The notes: generated by a model not told the origin, from the letters alone. A stretch of 64,000 bases of DNA from Amoebophrya sp. A120 (GCA_905178155.1 CAJINV010000001.1:3401675-3465674), one strand, 5' to 3'; positions 1 through 11,704 are shown, numbered from the stretch's first letter. Translations and numbers: made by a program.

Positions 1-2844
1 GTCTCCTCCGTGGCAGCTGGTTCTTCCTCGGCGGCAGCCGGTGCCTCCTCCTCGGCAGCAGCCGGTGCGGCCTCCTCTTCCGTAGCAGCCGGTGCGGCCT
101 CCTCTTCGGTAGCCGCCGGTGCGGCCTCCTCTTCGGTAGCCGCCGGTGCGGCCTCCTCTTCGGTGGCGGCCGGAGCCTCCTCTTCGGTAGCAGCCGGTGC
201 GGCCTCCTCTTCCGTGGCAGCCGGTGCTTCTTCCTCCGCAGCGGCCGGTGCCTCCTCTTCGGTAGCAGCCGGTGCGGCCTCCTCGACCTTCTCCTCCTCG
301 GTCGCAGCCGGTGTCGTGGTCTCCTCGACCTTCTCTTCCTCGGCCGCCGGTGTCGTGGTCTCCTCGACCTTCTCTTCCTCGACCTTCTCCTCCGCGGCAG
401 CCGGAACCTCCTCCTCGGTAGCAGCCGGTGCGCTCTCCTCGACCTTCTTATCCTCGGCCGCAAATTCCTCCGCGGCCTTCGCGACCTGGTTTCAAATTAA
501 TCGAAAAACATCAGTATTGCATTTTGAAGTAAACAAAACTATCTACTACTTATACTTGACTACTAAAGCTATAACAGAACTTATTTTTGCCTTGCGATCT
601 TGAATTTTGGAACCTGGAAATGGTTTTGGAGACAGGAGTTTGAAAAAAGGAACGCAGCATAGAAAGCGAGCAGGAGAGAGAAGAAATCAGAAACAAGAAG
701 AAGAGGGGAGAGCAAAGATTTCGTTGTTAGTTTCTTGCGGTCTGCTGGTAGTGAACGTCTTCACCAACGCCTTAAGCACCGGCCTAAACCTACTCCCCGT
801 TTGCCGACAGGGTGCAGATCGATCATGATCCGCGGCTCCAGCCATGCATAAATCTTCGCTGAGAGATCAAGAGCCTAAAGATGCTAATGCTTGCGCAAGC
901 ACCTATCTCTCATGAGTGCGCATCTCTCGTGCGTATCTCTCATGCTTATCTCTCATGGAAAAACGCACTTATCATTGACTCTCAGTGCAGAATCGCACTG
1001 CTGTTTGAGCAGAAAGCATGGAAAATTCTCTCAGAAATGAACTAGAAATGAATAAAATGACACTCGCTGATGAAGAAACGAAAGCACCACTGAAATGGAA
1101 TGCACTTCGTGCACGAACAGACTTTTTACTTTCCTTTTCATAAAATGCCTATAAAGAGAGCTGCCTCTATCTTGTAGCCTTGCGTCAGCCCTGGGAAGGA
1201 GGACAGGGCTGGCATCGGATTGAATTAGGAGTGAGAGGTAGCATCTTCCCCGCCTTTGGCATGACCCAGAAGATACTAGAAACACTAGCTCGCCTTTGGC
1301 GTGACCGTGTGAAGGAGGGAGAGGAGGCGGATGGAAATAGGAACGAGAGGAAGCATCTTGCCCGCCTTTGGCGTGACCCAGATACTAGAAACACTAGCCC
1401 GCCTTTGGCGTGACCGTGTTAAGGAGGGAGGAGAGACGAGCCTTGGGAGGAAGAAATTCCTCCGCGGCCTTCGCGACCTGGTTTCAAATTATATAGGCTC
1501 TCGGAAATTCATGTGAGAATCCATTTCTGAAAAAAAAAATTCGCAAATTTCGAAACCCTCTGCGAATCCTATAACACGCGCCCAAAACCCAGCCCCGGCG
1601 AACCCCATTCAGCTATCAAAGTCAACAAGGCCCCGAAAAGGAGGCTTCTAGAACTCTGAAAGACACGCGCCGTTTTTCTTCCAGAACTCTGGAGCTTCTC
1701 TTTTGTGGACTTCGAACAAGCCGGCCCCCGATCCGGAGCCGCGTGATCCCCGAACGCCGGGGTTGGCTCCATTGCCTAGTCCATGAGTTGGCCACCAGGG
1801 CTTTGAGCTTCTGAAGCTAACAAATTCGACACACGTGAATTTCTCAGGCTCTGAAAGAAAAACGCCGTTTTTCTTTCAGAGCCTGAGAAATTCATGTGTG
1901 TCGACCTCGAACAAGCCGGCCCCCGATCCGGAGCCGGGTGATCCCGCCTATGCTGGTAGCCACGTGGGGCCGTGTCATTTGTCTCTCCTCGAGCCGCCTC
2001 GCAGTCGGGGGCGGGTTTTACAAAAATGGCCTGAGTTGAGGCGCTTCACTTCACGAAGGGCAACCAGCTTGCCGAACTGAGGTGAAGGAGCTCAGCTTTG
2101 TTGGCTTTGCTTGTCCAGGGCCCGAAACCTCTTGCGCCCTGGCCTATGCGAAGCCGGGCGCGGGCCTACTGCCCTTCCTTTTCCGAGCTGGCCCTAGCGT
2201 GGCGCCACATCGACGACGACTTAAGACACCCCATAAGAGAATGCCTGGAGGGCGCCGGCAGGGGGGCTCGGGCAGCCACCTTCCGGCAAAGCCTTGCAGC
2301 TACACACCGCGAGGGGACCACAGAGCGCACCCCCCTGGGAATTTGCGGACCACAGGCCGCAAATTCCTCCGCGGCCTTCGCGACCTGGTTTCAAATTATG
2401 TGTGACAATTTTCCTGCAAGATTCTTTCACTTTCTCCTCATTTTTCAACGAGTTCTTGAAGTTCGATGACGATGTAGCGCTGCATGTTCTTGAGCGGTAA
2501 ATTCGTATTCTGACCGTTATACTAACAAAAAATCATTCTCCGATTACATTACCACTTCCTCCACAACGGGGGAAACCTTGGTTTCAGCGGTCTCCGGCAC
2601 TGCTACCTTTGGCTTGGTCTCCTCACCGGCTGTGATTTTGTGTGTCGTAAAATTGACTTTTGCAAACGGAACGAAGTTTTTGGTGTCTATAGGAATTTTT
2701 TAGGTGTATTGTTGACACCGCATGCTTCTACTATGGTATGCTGTGTACTAGTCATGACAAAAGAAAACAGTTTGTACTCTTCAGCAGCACTGGCGCGTCA
2801 GCGGCGGCCGCGACGGCGGTAGTCTTGGAAGCACCACAACCCAT
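1..2844 (-). CDS. N-terminally acylated Glu/Ala/Pro repeat protein (partial, runs off left edge)
   Basis: The function is not recognised. Exons are read as 2778-2844, 2553-2629 and 485 down to the window edge, all with GT-AG junctions that keep frame. The start MGCGASK fits an N-myristoylation (Gly2) plus palmitoylation (Cys3) signal, so membrane attachment is inferred. Exon 2 is acidic (Glu, Lys, Val, Pro). Exon 3 starts VAKAAEEFAAEDKKVEE and becomes a long repeat of an APAATEEE-type unit with KVEETTTP variants. The repeat is highly acidic and probably unstructured. The opposite strand reads as a long Ser/Ala repeat frame, which is a shadow of this one. Intron 2 (486-2552) is unusually long and holds duplications annotated separately. 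Low-complexity acidic proteins beginning MGC are common in alveolates, but no family can be named. Confidence 0.6.
1240..1440. repeat. ~112-bp imperfect tandem repeat in intron
   Basis: A unit containing GCATCTT-CCCGCCTTTGGC, ACTAGAAACACTAGC and GTGACCGTGT-AAGGAGGGAG occurs twice, with starts near 1241 and 1353 (period about 112 bp). It lies wholly inside the long intron of the acidic repeat protein. Confidence 0.75.
1832..1903. repeat. Near-perfect palindrome (long hairpin)
   Basis: Two arms of about 33 bases (CACACGTGAATTTCTCAGGC... and its complement) meet around a very short centre, AAAAACG/CCGTTTTT. A related half-copy lies at about 1640-1750. The downstream block CGAACAAGCCGGCCCCCGAT is present at both ~1713 and ~1908. 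This looks like an inverted duplication or a remnant of a mobile sequence. Confidence 0.75.
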
Positions 2845-3495
2845 CTTGCGAAGAAGTTTTTGTACAGAAGTGATGTACAAAAATTTTTATTGCCGAAGTC
2901 TTGGAAGACTCTTTGGACAACTTGCTAGAATTTTTTAGTACGGAGAGGTATTATAATAGGCTGGGAGAGCAATCTTTGACAAGGTGGATTTATTTGGTCA
3001 CACACGACCAGGAAATGACTGAGAAAGACACTGAAAAATGTTGTAGTACACGCCAAAAAAAACGCTGGCACTCGTCTTGCAAGAAAAAAAAAGCGGCCCT
3101 CTGCTCGCGTTCGGATACAAAAAACCAAAAAGACGCTCAAGCTCGCAGAAAAAAAGCTGAAAAAAAACACAAAAAACAACCCTCCGTCGCTCACAGATCC
3201 TCCAATTCTGAAACAGTGTTATCGCTGTCGTCGAAAAAAAGATAACGCTTTTCTCTTCGATGACACGCGAAAAAAAATGAGAAGACTATGTAAAATCCAA
3301 AAAATGAAAGTCACCGATCAGCAGGAGGGGATGAACAAATATCAATGTGGTCACCCGACCAGCACAAGAATCGATCCACTCGCGAGCTGCGAGCTTTCAT
3401 AACTTTTCTTTTTCTTCTGCGCATGTGTATTTCTGTTTCTGCGTAGTTCTTTTTCATGGACAACATGGGATGATCTGTTTTCGGTCTACTCCATT
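2845..3495. other. Intergenic, no gene seen
   Basis: A/Lys-codon-rich sequence with short chance frames only. It separates the start of the acylated protein from the 3' end of the next minus-strand gene. No RNA gene or element was recognised. Confidence 0.5.
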
Positions 3496-6013
3496 CTACG
3501 TGCCCGACTCATAGCCTGCGCGCGCGCCAGCCTGCTTCATGCGGGCTTCGTCCTCGTCGAGCATTTTTTGTAGCACTGGTGGCAGGAGGTCCCGCACTGA
3601 TGGTTTATCCATGCGCAAGTCCTGCAGTTCCAGATCCACTTCCCGCAATTTTTCCATGAGAGAAACCTCCTCTCGCTGGTCCTGATTTCCAGTAAGGCAA
3701 GAATTTTTTGCAGAAAAAAGTTCAACACTCTGCTTAGTGCTGATCTTTCGGTAAAATAAACTCGGAACCTGATCAGTATACGAAAACCCCTGATTATTTC
3801 AAATAAGCGAGTAAGTACCTTGGATAGCTTTTGTTCCAGTTCCATTTGCTGCGACATGAGTTGCTGCTGCACCGTTCTTGTGAATTGCAAAAGCATCGCA
3901 CTAGTAGTAATTGCATTACAAATTTCCTTAGCATTAGTAATGCGGATTTGGCTTGAGAAAAAAACTTAGTAATGCATGACTGCAATTACTACGAGTGCGA
4001 TACTTTTGCACAGGATAGTTCTAGGATGCTTCTCCTCTGCCAACATTCGTTTTGCCGCCAGCGCCGTCAGCTCCTCCCGCGTCCGGGAGATCCGATCGGA
4101 GCAGGTGTCCAAGTAGACCATGAGTCTTCTTCTCACCCCAAGCAGTTCCGACTCGGGGATCTCGGTCAGTGCAGGCTTGGCGCGCATTTCCTGAGACGAG
4201 ATAATTTGGTTCAGTAAAAAGGTTGCTTCTTTCTTCATGCAGCTCAGAATGTTGTATATTTGCGTTGGAACTTGAAACTCATCGATCTTCATCCACAAAC
4301 ATGGAGATAGTCCTACGGAACAATACCTGCTTCGTTTCTCGCCACTTGTCGACGTCTTTTTGCGATGGCGGCCCTGGCTTGTTAAAGCCCTTGTCTCGGT
4401 TTCGTATGTGCTGCCCCGGCGGCGGTTTTTCCAACTCCGGCGGCAATCCAAACTCGTACTGCTGCCCCAGCAAGCCAAAGTCGCTGCTCTTTCGAAACCA
4501 CTCGTCGTCGTAGTGCTGCCTGTCGGCGGTTAGCTCATCGTTCGTCAGAATGTGCGCGCGCATGGCCGATGTCAGCGTGGTGGGCCTGTGTAGGATGGAC
4601 GAGAAGAATTCACTGACTTCTATTTCTTGTGGCAACAAAGTCGGAACTCAAACTGCGTCAAAAATGTAGTTTGCCTGTGCATTCATTGAGGTAGAGCTGA
4701 AATTATGAACAAATACTTCTTCTTCCCATAGTTGGGCTTCGACCCGGAGCTTGCGCTGCTGAAGAGCACGCTTTCGCCCATGTTCTCCACGAGCTCCTTT
4801 TGCCGCTGCAGCAGGTTCATCTTTTGCGTCGCCTTTTGCCGCCGCTGCTCGGCGAGGGAAGAGCCGAGGGTTTGCGCCTGGCTGTAGACCACATCCTCCT
4901 TCAGCTTTTCCTCCAGCTCGACGATGTTACCAATATTCCCCTCGCCCAGGTGCTCCGGCCCGACATCGCCGACCTCCGGCGGCCCCTTCTTGCCGTCGTC
5001 GTCCGCGGTCAGCTGGGCGCGGCGCTCCGCGCGCTTCCGCTTCGTATCGAGCTCCGACTCGTTCCACAGTTCTTTGACCTGTTGAGTGAACGTTTTTTAC
5101 CAACATTTGCTACACCGCGATAGAGAGCAGGAGGGCGGACTACACTCAAAAGCCATCTAATTCATAACCGATCGAAAGACAATCAAAAATCTCACACTTC
5201 TGCGCTAACAGATGTCACAACCGGAACATTTAATCACCTTTTTCTGCGGCTCGGTGACTTTCACTTGCGGGTCTTTGAGAAACGTGTCGAGCTCCACCTT
5301 TTTTGACACCACAGTCAGACGGATGTTTCGGAAGACGACATCTAGCCCGCTGAACAACTGATCGAACGCTTCCGGGTTCTCCCACACCGGCGACTTGCTA
5401 CTGTTGAAGAACGCAATGGCGCCCTTTCCGCGCTGTGAAGATTTTTGCAACAGGGTCGAATGGGTAACAGACAGAAGAATTCTTGTTCATCGGTGACGCA
5501 AACTACAGTGATAATTCATCTAAAAGTCACATATTGCCGCCTGAAACAGAGTTCGCCAGCATTTTGTGCCTACTCCTCGTAATTTTATTCAAAAATATCT
5601 ACCTTGAGCGAAAACTTTATCCTGACTCGGCGTTGATCGAAAAAGGCGCAGCCTGTGTAGCCCTGCAGCAAGAACTCCCACTCTTCGATCAGCACGTTCC
5701 TGCCGTTCCGCACCACCGAGTGCACCGGATAGGACTGCGTGACCAACGGTTTGCTGGCCAGGTCGTTCCCCCCTAAACAGTACACCTTTCGCCCGTCCTT
5801 CACCTCCATCCACACGCTCCCCCCGCCGAGCACGTCGTCGCCGGAATGCAGCAGCACCCCGGTGGACACCAGTGCGCCGTCGACCTGGTTGCATTCCACT
5901 TCGCACTTCAACAAGTAGCTCTCCAACGGACCGGACCGCAGCCAGTGCACGGGCGTCTCCTGCTGGATGGTGAAGGACCAGGGCCCCAGGTTGCGCACCG
6001 GGTCGGGGTTCAT
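3496..6013 (-). CDS. Hypothetical multi-exon coiled-coil protein
   Basis: The family is not recognised. Exons in transcript order are 5603-6013, 5238-5432, 4717-5078, ~4646-4327, 4018-4277, 3819-3873 and 3496-3681. All junctions keep frame except that between exons 3 and 4 (near 4646-4717), which I could not resolve with GT-AG. The N-terminal third (MNPDPVRNLGPWSFTIQ...) looks like a globular beta-rich domain. From exon 3 on the protein is charged and helical (KRKRAERRAQL, MNLLQRQKELVENMG, MSQQMELEQKLSK), which suggests coiled coils. It ends KQAGARAGYESGT. The intron at 3879-4017 is an introner. Removing it with one AGAAC copy fuses ...EEKHPR to TVQQQLMSQQ in frame. The start at 6013 is the first Met of the open frame. 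Confidence 0.7.
3879..4017 (-). mobile_element. Introner, family 2 (139 bp) in coiled-coil protein gene
   Basis: Terminal inverted repeat read from the transcript strand as TATCCTGTGCAAAAGTATCG, with the complementary arm at the other end. It is flanked by the 5-bp duplication GTTCT (plus strand) at 3874-3878 and 4018-4022. The exon frame is restored when the element and one duplication are removed. It has the same length as the copy at 10134. Confidence 0.88.
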
Positions 6014-6714
6014 GATAGATCTTCGGGTAGTGTCGTCTGAGTGGCAGATCAGTCTTCAGAAAAATCCTCCTCGTACTTCGTTAGATGGTTTCGGTCCAGC
6101 TCGGTCACACCGCAGCTCTCCAAGAGTAGTGCGCCTTCAAGCGCCGGTTCGAAACGTCAAAACCGGCGATGGCTTCTTTCCACGAAGGCAAGAGGATAAC
6201 AGTGCGCGGACGACCGGCATGATTATCTTTTTCTTTCAATAACTTACTGACGACCCGACGTTTCCCGCAACACTCAGATTTTTCGCAATTACGACACTTT
6301 TACTCTGTCACTCTTGCAGTTTGCCTATACAACTACCCGCCTGCCTCTCATAGAAGTCCCCCACTGCTCATTCCACCACTCGCGCCCTACATTCTGTTCT
6401 CGTTCCGCCACCCAGGGTCTGCGGCCCTTTCGACGCAGCCACATCCGCATGTCCGTCCCATTTTCCGTCATTACTGACAACTGGAGAAAACACTGGGTGC
6501 ACAGCAATTCCATATTCAATAGGAAGTGAAAACTATATGCGGATAATTTCAATTCATTGGGTCAACAAGAAAACTTTACTCAGCGGAGTACTGCAATGGA
6601 TTCATTTCTTGAGTGCCTCGGTACTGGCCACTGTACATTTTCTTACATTCTATGTTCTTTGCTGAAAATAAAACCGAAATTATGCGTTTTTCTGCTCAGT
6701 GCATGCGGTTTTTT
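6014..6714. other. Intergenic, no gene seen
   Basis: About 700 bp between two minus-strand genes, probably holding the promoter of the upstream-transcribed coiled-coil gene. Short frames only; no repeat recognised. Confidence 0.45.
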
Positions 6715-8414
6715 TCATGCACGCACGAAACCAACATTTGCGCTTGCTTCTTGTAATGTAATAAACTCGCCCTTGTCGCCATAGGCACTTTCAACTCGTC
6801 GCTCTCCACAAGTCCCTGGCCTCCAGGCTGGGTCCCTATCCTCTTCTGGGAGGGAAACCTCAAGCATTTTCCCCGGCCGCAACGGATCCTCCAGCTTCAC
6901 TGCATAGTGCTTCAACGCAAGACGCTTTTCTTCAGCGCAAGATGACTCGTCGTTGGGGAAAGAGCAAAGCGCCATCTCTTCCTCCTCTTCCCAGGTGTTC
7001 CGAGATGAACTCGCACCTGAACAAGAAGAAGAATTATCCGAAAAAGCACCATCCTCCCGACCCGGAACACCACCAGCCGCTTGGGGGTCAAACGCGTTGC
7101 GCCGCACGTCTTCGTTGTATTTCCAGTGGTAGTACCGATCGAACTTATCAAAAGGAAAAATCCCCCCTCCCCATATTGACAAGGTGCGTTTTCGAGAATT
7201 TGTGTTGCTGATTTGTGGCCACAAATCGTCTCTGTGTTGAATGAAGGCAACTCCACAGACTCCGCCGCATTCTACAGGCGGTTTGTCATGCTTATGTTCC
7301 TACAGCGTAGCAGTCTGTCATGCTAAGCGCCTAGGCCAAGACCTGTCTTCTCAGGCTTGATATGGGCCTGCAGTCCTCGCCAGCAAGACAAATCTGATTT
7401 GTGTACGCAAATCCAGCATGAGAAACTGTGTTTCGATCTGGGGAGGGGGGATTTTTCATTCGAGTATAACTCCACCGGACATCCCGCATCCGCAAACTGG
7501 ACCCGCACCTGGTGGCACGCGGGGCTCCTGACCTGCACGTCATAAAGCCCAAAGTTACCCACGCTCCTCAGCAACTGAAACTGTAACTGATGTGCCGCCC
7601 CGGGCTTTGACTCGAAAAGCATCGACTTTGACAACACATTTCCAAACGCGCCGGGGTTGTTGTCGGACATCTTTACATTTGGAGTCTTTTGCGCAGCTGG
7701 CGCGGTGCGATGTGCGGCGTTGCTTGTTGCGCTTCCTAAGGGCAGGGCCCAAGAAGATGCTGTCGTTGACCTTTCCGAGCAGACTCCTGAAAGCGCACTT
7801 CTTGCTGCGTGAAAATCTGTATCCCGAGCCAGTTCTGGAAAATAGCTCCGCAATTTCAGTCCGCGACTGCGGATCGTGCTTGCAAGGGTTCCGTGCGTGG
7901 CGAGCAAATCATTTCCGCTTCGCATTCGCAATTCCTCATCTGTGAAAAGTAGTTCCGACGGCGAAGTAGAAATGGACGTCACATCACGATCCAGTCCGTG
8001 AAGAGTACTATTTCCAAGGCCGCTTGCCACGTCACCTGCTCGTCCACACTCCTGCAACAAGCTCCCAGTCAAGGAAGGCAAAACATCGAAGTAGCTCCGA
8101 GACGCCATAGCCTCAGACGACGATCCTCTGCGCGGCATCGAGATGTCCGCCCACAAGCGGTAGCAGTGAACGATGCCGGAGGCGTGCTTCTCGATTTGCC
8201 GCGCCAAATACTCGTCTTTGGTAACCAGTTGTAGACCCTCTGTGTCCAGGTCCAGCGAGTAGGGAAAAAAATACTCGATCGCCTTTTTCGTTCGCGATTG
8301 CAGGTTGCGCTCCACGCTGGGATGCAGCGGTGAGCACCGCAGCGCAAACCCCGACGGCTTGCGCACGAAGAAGAACCGCCCGCGCCAATCCCACCCACGG
8401 ACGTGGCCCAGCAT
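6715..8414 (-). CDS. Hypothetical two-exon protein
   Basis: No family was recognised. Exons are 7467-8414 and 6715-7140, giving 457 residues. The only intron is an introner (7146-7466); joining across it gives ...PVELDRYYHWKYNED with no frame change. The first ~100 residues look conserved and ordered (FFFVRKPSGFALRC, EYFFPYSLDLDTEGL, ASGIVHCYRLWADIS). The middle is Ser/Ala-rich. The C-terminal exon holds an acidic Glu run and ends LQEASANVGFVRA. The basic, aromatic N-terminus (MLGHVRGWDWRGRFFFVRK) could be an organelle-targeting sequence, but this is only a possibility. The start at 8414 is the first Met of the open frame. Confidence 0.65.
7146..7466 (-). mobile_element. Introner, family 4 (321 bp)
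   Basis: The ends carry a long inverted repeat with GAAAAATCCCCCCTCCCCA. The near-duplication is GAACT (7141-7145) and TAACT (7467-7471), 4 of 5 matching. It aligns through its interior with the element at 35909 (GCTGATTTGT-G-CACAAATC, CCTGCAGTCCTC). It lies in the opposite orientation relative to transcription compared with that copy. Confidence 0.85.
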
Positions 8415-9707
8415 GGATTTTGAGGACCCGTTAGTGACTCTACTTGGCTTGTTCTCATCTATTCGCCTTTAGAGAGAGGGCATGAAAGATGATATGGAAA
8501 CGCACGCGTCGTGGTCTTTCTTTTTCCTCCTGCGCATAGACTCAAATAAGTCTCTTGACTAAGCAAACACTGACTAGGCCGGAACTTCTCGCTGTGCGTC
8601 CTCGTTCTGAGAGTGACGCAGCGCAGCACTTTTTGTCAATAGGGAAGCGCGAAACTCGACACAAACGAACCGATGAACATTTAATCGCAGAGGTGACATG
8701 GGTTGAACTTCTACGTCCGTGAAAACGCGACTTTACTTTTGGATACTGTCCACACCACGACCGATAAACAATGATCGTCAGACAAGAACACCATTCTGGC
8801 GAGTTAAGCAAACTCATAGTACAACCCAAAAGGAGAACTTCTACGGGAGCCACGAAAAAGCTGCAACCTCCTCCTGTGCTCATTGAGATCATGGCTGTTG
8901 CGTTCTTCTTTTGTCTTTGACCCTTTTTTTTCCGAAGAGCAACAACGGAAGCATCCACTTCGCACTCCGAATGTCATGATGTCATTCATGCCTCAAACAT
9001 TACTTGAGTTTTCGAGTGCTTGCGAAGATCCGAACGAAACGAAGCGCAATTGTGATTCAATCACAATTTCACTTCGTTCCTTCCAATGAAGATTTACAGT
9101 CACGGTGCGAAGCTACTATCGTACTAGATGAGAATGTAAAAGAATACTTCTACTTGTCAGTACGCGCTACTTGGCGGATAGTTCTTGGCGACTTATTCGG
9201 TGGCACAAATTCTGCGGTCACTATGTCAGATGTAAACCGTCGAAATCTGATTCTACAGAAAAAGCGTGACGGTTGAGAATCCGCCTCACGTGCTCAACCT
9301 GACGTCAAACCGAAATCAATAATAGAAATTTAAGTGCGTCACGGTAGCCGGAGCGAACCGTGGAAGAAATGATCAATTATAGAAAATTGAAGCTCCAAAA
9401 AAGTTGCCGCGTCGCTACTAGAACGGAATACAAATACAGCACTCCTTGTCCTTCTTCCCAATTACTTCTTCTTCATCGTTTTTTTCACGCTCTTCATGCT
9501 CATCTTCATCTTCGTCGCCGAGCTCTTCTTCTTCATGTGAGAGTGCACAAGCTCTCCACCACCTCTCACTCATTTGTGTGGCACGAGCAGCAGCAGAAAC
9601 AGAAACAGAACTGTAGCTCTTACATGACACGTCCAGTAGACACGGAAAAATGCAGTGTCAGGCTTATGCAGTGCATTGTAGCTTGTTATACATGTCCTCA
9701 GGCCGAC
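8415..9707. other. Intergenic / possible 3' exons, unresolved
   Basis: No confident gene. An imperfect palindrome sits near 9035-9085 (GCAATTGTGATT / AATCACAATTTC). Minus-strand stretches at ~9440-9590 read either as an acidic run (EEEELGDEDEDEHEE) or, in another frame, as a Lys/Met/Ser-rich tail. Either could be a final exon of the cupin gene. Confidence 0.4.
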
Positions 9708-11072
9708 TTACTTACTCCTACAAGCAGGCAGCAGCGGATTGACAATTGCAAATTCAGCATGACAAATGAGGGAGAAAGGGATAGGGAATTGTCTTCTCAT
9801 CTCATACTTCATCGACGACTTCTTCATCGACTTTTTCCCTCCATAGTGGACGTCCGAGCACTCCTATCGCAAGAAAAAACTGTGTAAGTGTAACTTTGTC
9901 TTGCAGATGTTGCAATACAGTTACACTTGTCATGCCGGATATGCATCAGAGGCGATTTCAATACGTGTTTTCGCGTACTAACTACGCATGACAGGTTTTC
10001 TGATATGCATAAAGATATCTGTGATGCTGCTCCTGCAATAAAAAAGTTACACTTACACACTTTTTTTCTTGAATATCTCCGCACACTTCTTCCTCGCCTC
10101 AATCCACTCCAGCTCTTGCTTCCGCGCCAGTTCTATGAACTGCAAAAGTATCGTACTAGTATAAATCGCAATACAAATTGGCGCAGCATTATGTAATGCG
10201 GATTTGCCTAACCAGCTAGATTTGTAATGCATAACTCGGATTACTACGAGTACGATACTTTTGCACAGGATAAGTTCAAGGTCGATCTCCTTCGATTTCA
10301 GATGTCCCTCTTTGCTCCAGAGGTACACGTCGCAGGGAGACGCGCTCGTGTTCACCTTCAACTTTCCACCCTTCCCCAACTTCTCTTCCGTCAACCGGGC
10401 CCAGGAGTCCACGTTGTGCTCGCCGAGCGAAGAATTCATCTTCCCATCCACCACGAACAGCTCCTGGCCGTTTTTCGGAACGGGAAGATGGATCGAAGTC
10501 TGTCCCTTCGGCAAAACCATAATTTTCACGGTCTCCAGACCGTTCGAGAACAGCTCAAGCTCGTGATAAACGCAAGCGCCCCCAATTTCCGCTACTTGTT
10601 TCCCTTCCGCTTTCACTTTCGCGGCGGTTAGTCCGGTCCACGCCTTGTGCTCGGGCTCCTTCGCCGGCTTTCCCCCGGTCGGGTGCATTTGGCAAAGCTT
10701 CACCATGATTTTGCAACCGTCGCTGCCGATAAAGGGCGCGTGCTCACTGCCAATGAAATTGCGAATGTACGTGTATTTCGGGAACACGCCGTACTTGTCG
10801 CGCCAGTGCCCGTCCAGCACAATAAATTCTTCCCCGCCGGTGTGCGTGTGCGGGGGGAACGTCTGGTCCGGACCAAACTTCACCACCGTGGTGGCACGGG
10901 CGATATCGCCTCCCTTCCGCTCGATCAGCCGGCGGGCGACGCCGGAAGAGAGGGAGGTAGTCAGCCATTCCTGGTCCGAGGTGCGGACCAACACGGTCTT
11001 GGTTTTTTCGGTGTTCAGCTGCATGTGATTGGGCAGCACCTTGCCCTTTTTGCCGGAAGCCGAAGGCGCCAT
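9708..11072 (-). CDS. ChrR-type cupin domain protein
   Basis: The family is the cupin domain of ChrR-like anti-sigma/metal-binding proteins, known as stand-alone proteins in algae and protists. The metal-binding motif is visible as FPPHTHTGGEEFIVLDGHW (residues ~92-110). A second, weaker cupin-like half follows (ACVYHELELF..., VLPKGQTSIHLPVPKNGQEL). Exon 1 is 10273-11072. The introner at 10134-10272 is removed to give KEIDLELARKQELEWIEA. Exon 2 is 10076-10128, then the introner at 9865-10075 is removed to give CAESSDVHYGGKKSMKK. The frame stays open to a stop at 9708. A strong donor GTAAGTAAG just before that stop, or one at GTATGAG, could lead to a further Lys- or Glu-rich exon, so the C-terminus is uncertain. 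The substrate is unknown. Confidence 0.8.
9865..10075 (-). mobile_element. Introner, family 3 (211 bp) in cupin gene
   Basis: The ends are inverted repeats containing AAGAAAAAAAGTGTGTAAGT and its complement. The duplication is ACTCC (9860-9864) and TCTCC (10076-10080), 4 of 5. The interior aligns with the element at 61709 in the same orientation relative to transcription. Confidence 0.82.
10134..10272 (-). mobile_element. Introner, family 2 (139 bp) in cupin gene
   Basis: Terminal repeat TATCCTGTGCAAAAGTATCG and complement, with exact 5-bp duplication AGTTC at 10129-10133 and 10273-10277. It has the same length and orientation as the copy at 3879, with about three quarters of bases alike by eye. 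Confidence 0.88.
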
Positions 11073-11704
11073 GTTGATCGATCTTGGATAGATTGGTTTG
11101 GAGGTTCTAGAAGTTAAAAACGGGGAGTAGACAAAACGACTACGATATGATAAAGGTGCGGCTTCAAGGATGAATCGCGGAAAAATAATTTTGTGAGGAG
11201 GTTACAGCACGCGACAGAGGTCCGTGGCCGTGCTGGTCGTGCAACTTAGACTTACTTAGAGCTTCTATGAAAGTCTCTGACAGTGAGAAGCTGCCACAGC
11301 GTATTTTCGTACACGTATTTGATGTTCATCGTCTGTCAAAAGTCTATAATAATTCTGCAGCAAGTTCTTGCACGTGGCAGGTATTGCCAAAGTTGCGGCA
11401 ATACGCGCGAGCAGCATTTCTTTGTAGGGACCGAATGATCCGCACCGATGAAGTCAAAGACCGATGAAACTCAACATCGATCAAAGTTCGCCCATTTTCA
11501 ACCGGTTGAAGTACATGATTTGGATCCGAAAGTAATAAACAGAAATCGCTTTCCGTTTACTGGAACTTGTACAAGAGCCATTCGCTCAACAGACGCAAGG
11601 TCGCCAAGCCGCCGTGATTTTTACCGGTACCAGCTGAATCGAATAGAGGTTGTCGTTACTTAAAAAAATCATCATCATGTCTTCTGCGCTTTGAATTCAC
11701 AACA
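11073..11704. other. Intergenic, no gene seen
   Basis: About 630 bp upstream of the cupin gene and downstream of ADAT3. Short chance frames only. Confidence 0.45.

Larger units (their letters stand above)
462..2398. repeat. 38-bp exact repeat, three copies, spanning a 3' splice site
   Basis: The same 38 bases occur at 462-499, 1454-1491 and 2361-2398. On the minus strand each copy is a splice acceptor (ending ACCAG) followed by the first ~24 bases of an exon encoding VAKAAEEF. Only the 462-499 copy runs on into the repeat exon. The other two lie inside the intron and run into unrelated frames, so they are candidate decoy or alternative acceptors. Confidence 0.8.

Noticed and set aside
10-603. 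Plus-strand Ser/Ala-rich repeat frame
   Set aside because: It is the complement of the Glu/Ala/Pro repeat exon on the minus strand, which has an in-frame MGCGASK start and consistent splice sites.
2901-3245. Lys/Ser-rich plus-strand frame of 114 codons
   Set aside because: A-rich low-complexity DNA gives open Lys codons by chance. No start context, domain or splice partner supports it.
8542-8958. 138-codon minus-strand frame
   Set aside because: No motif or hydrophobic pattern. Composition is unlike the neighbouring genes.
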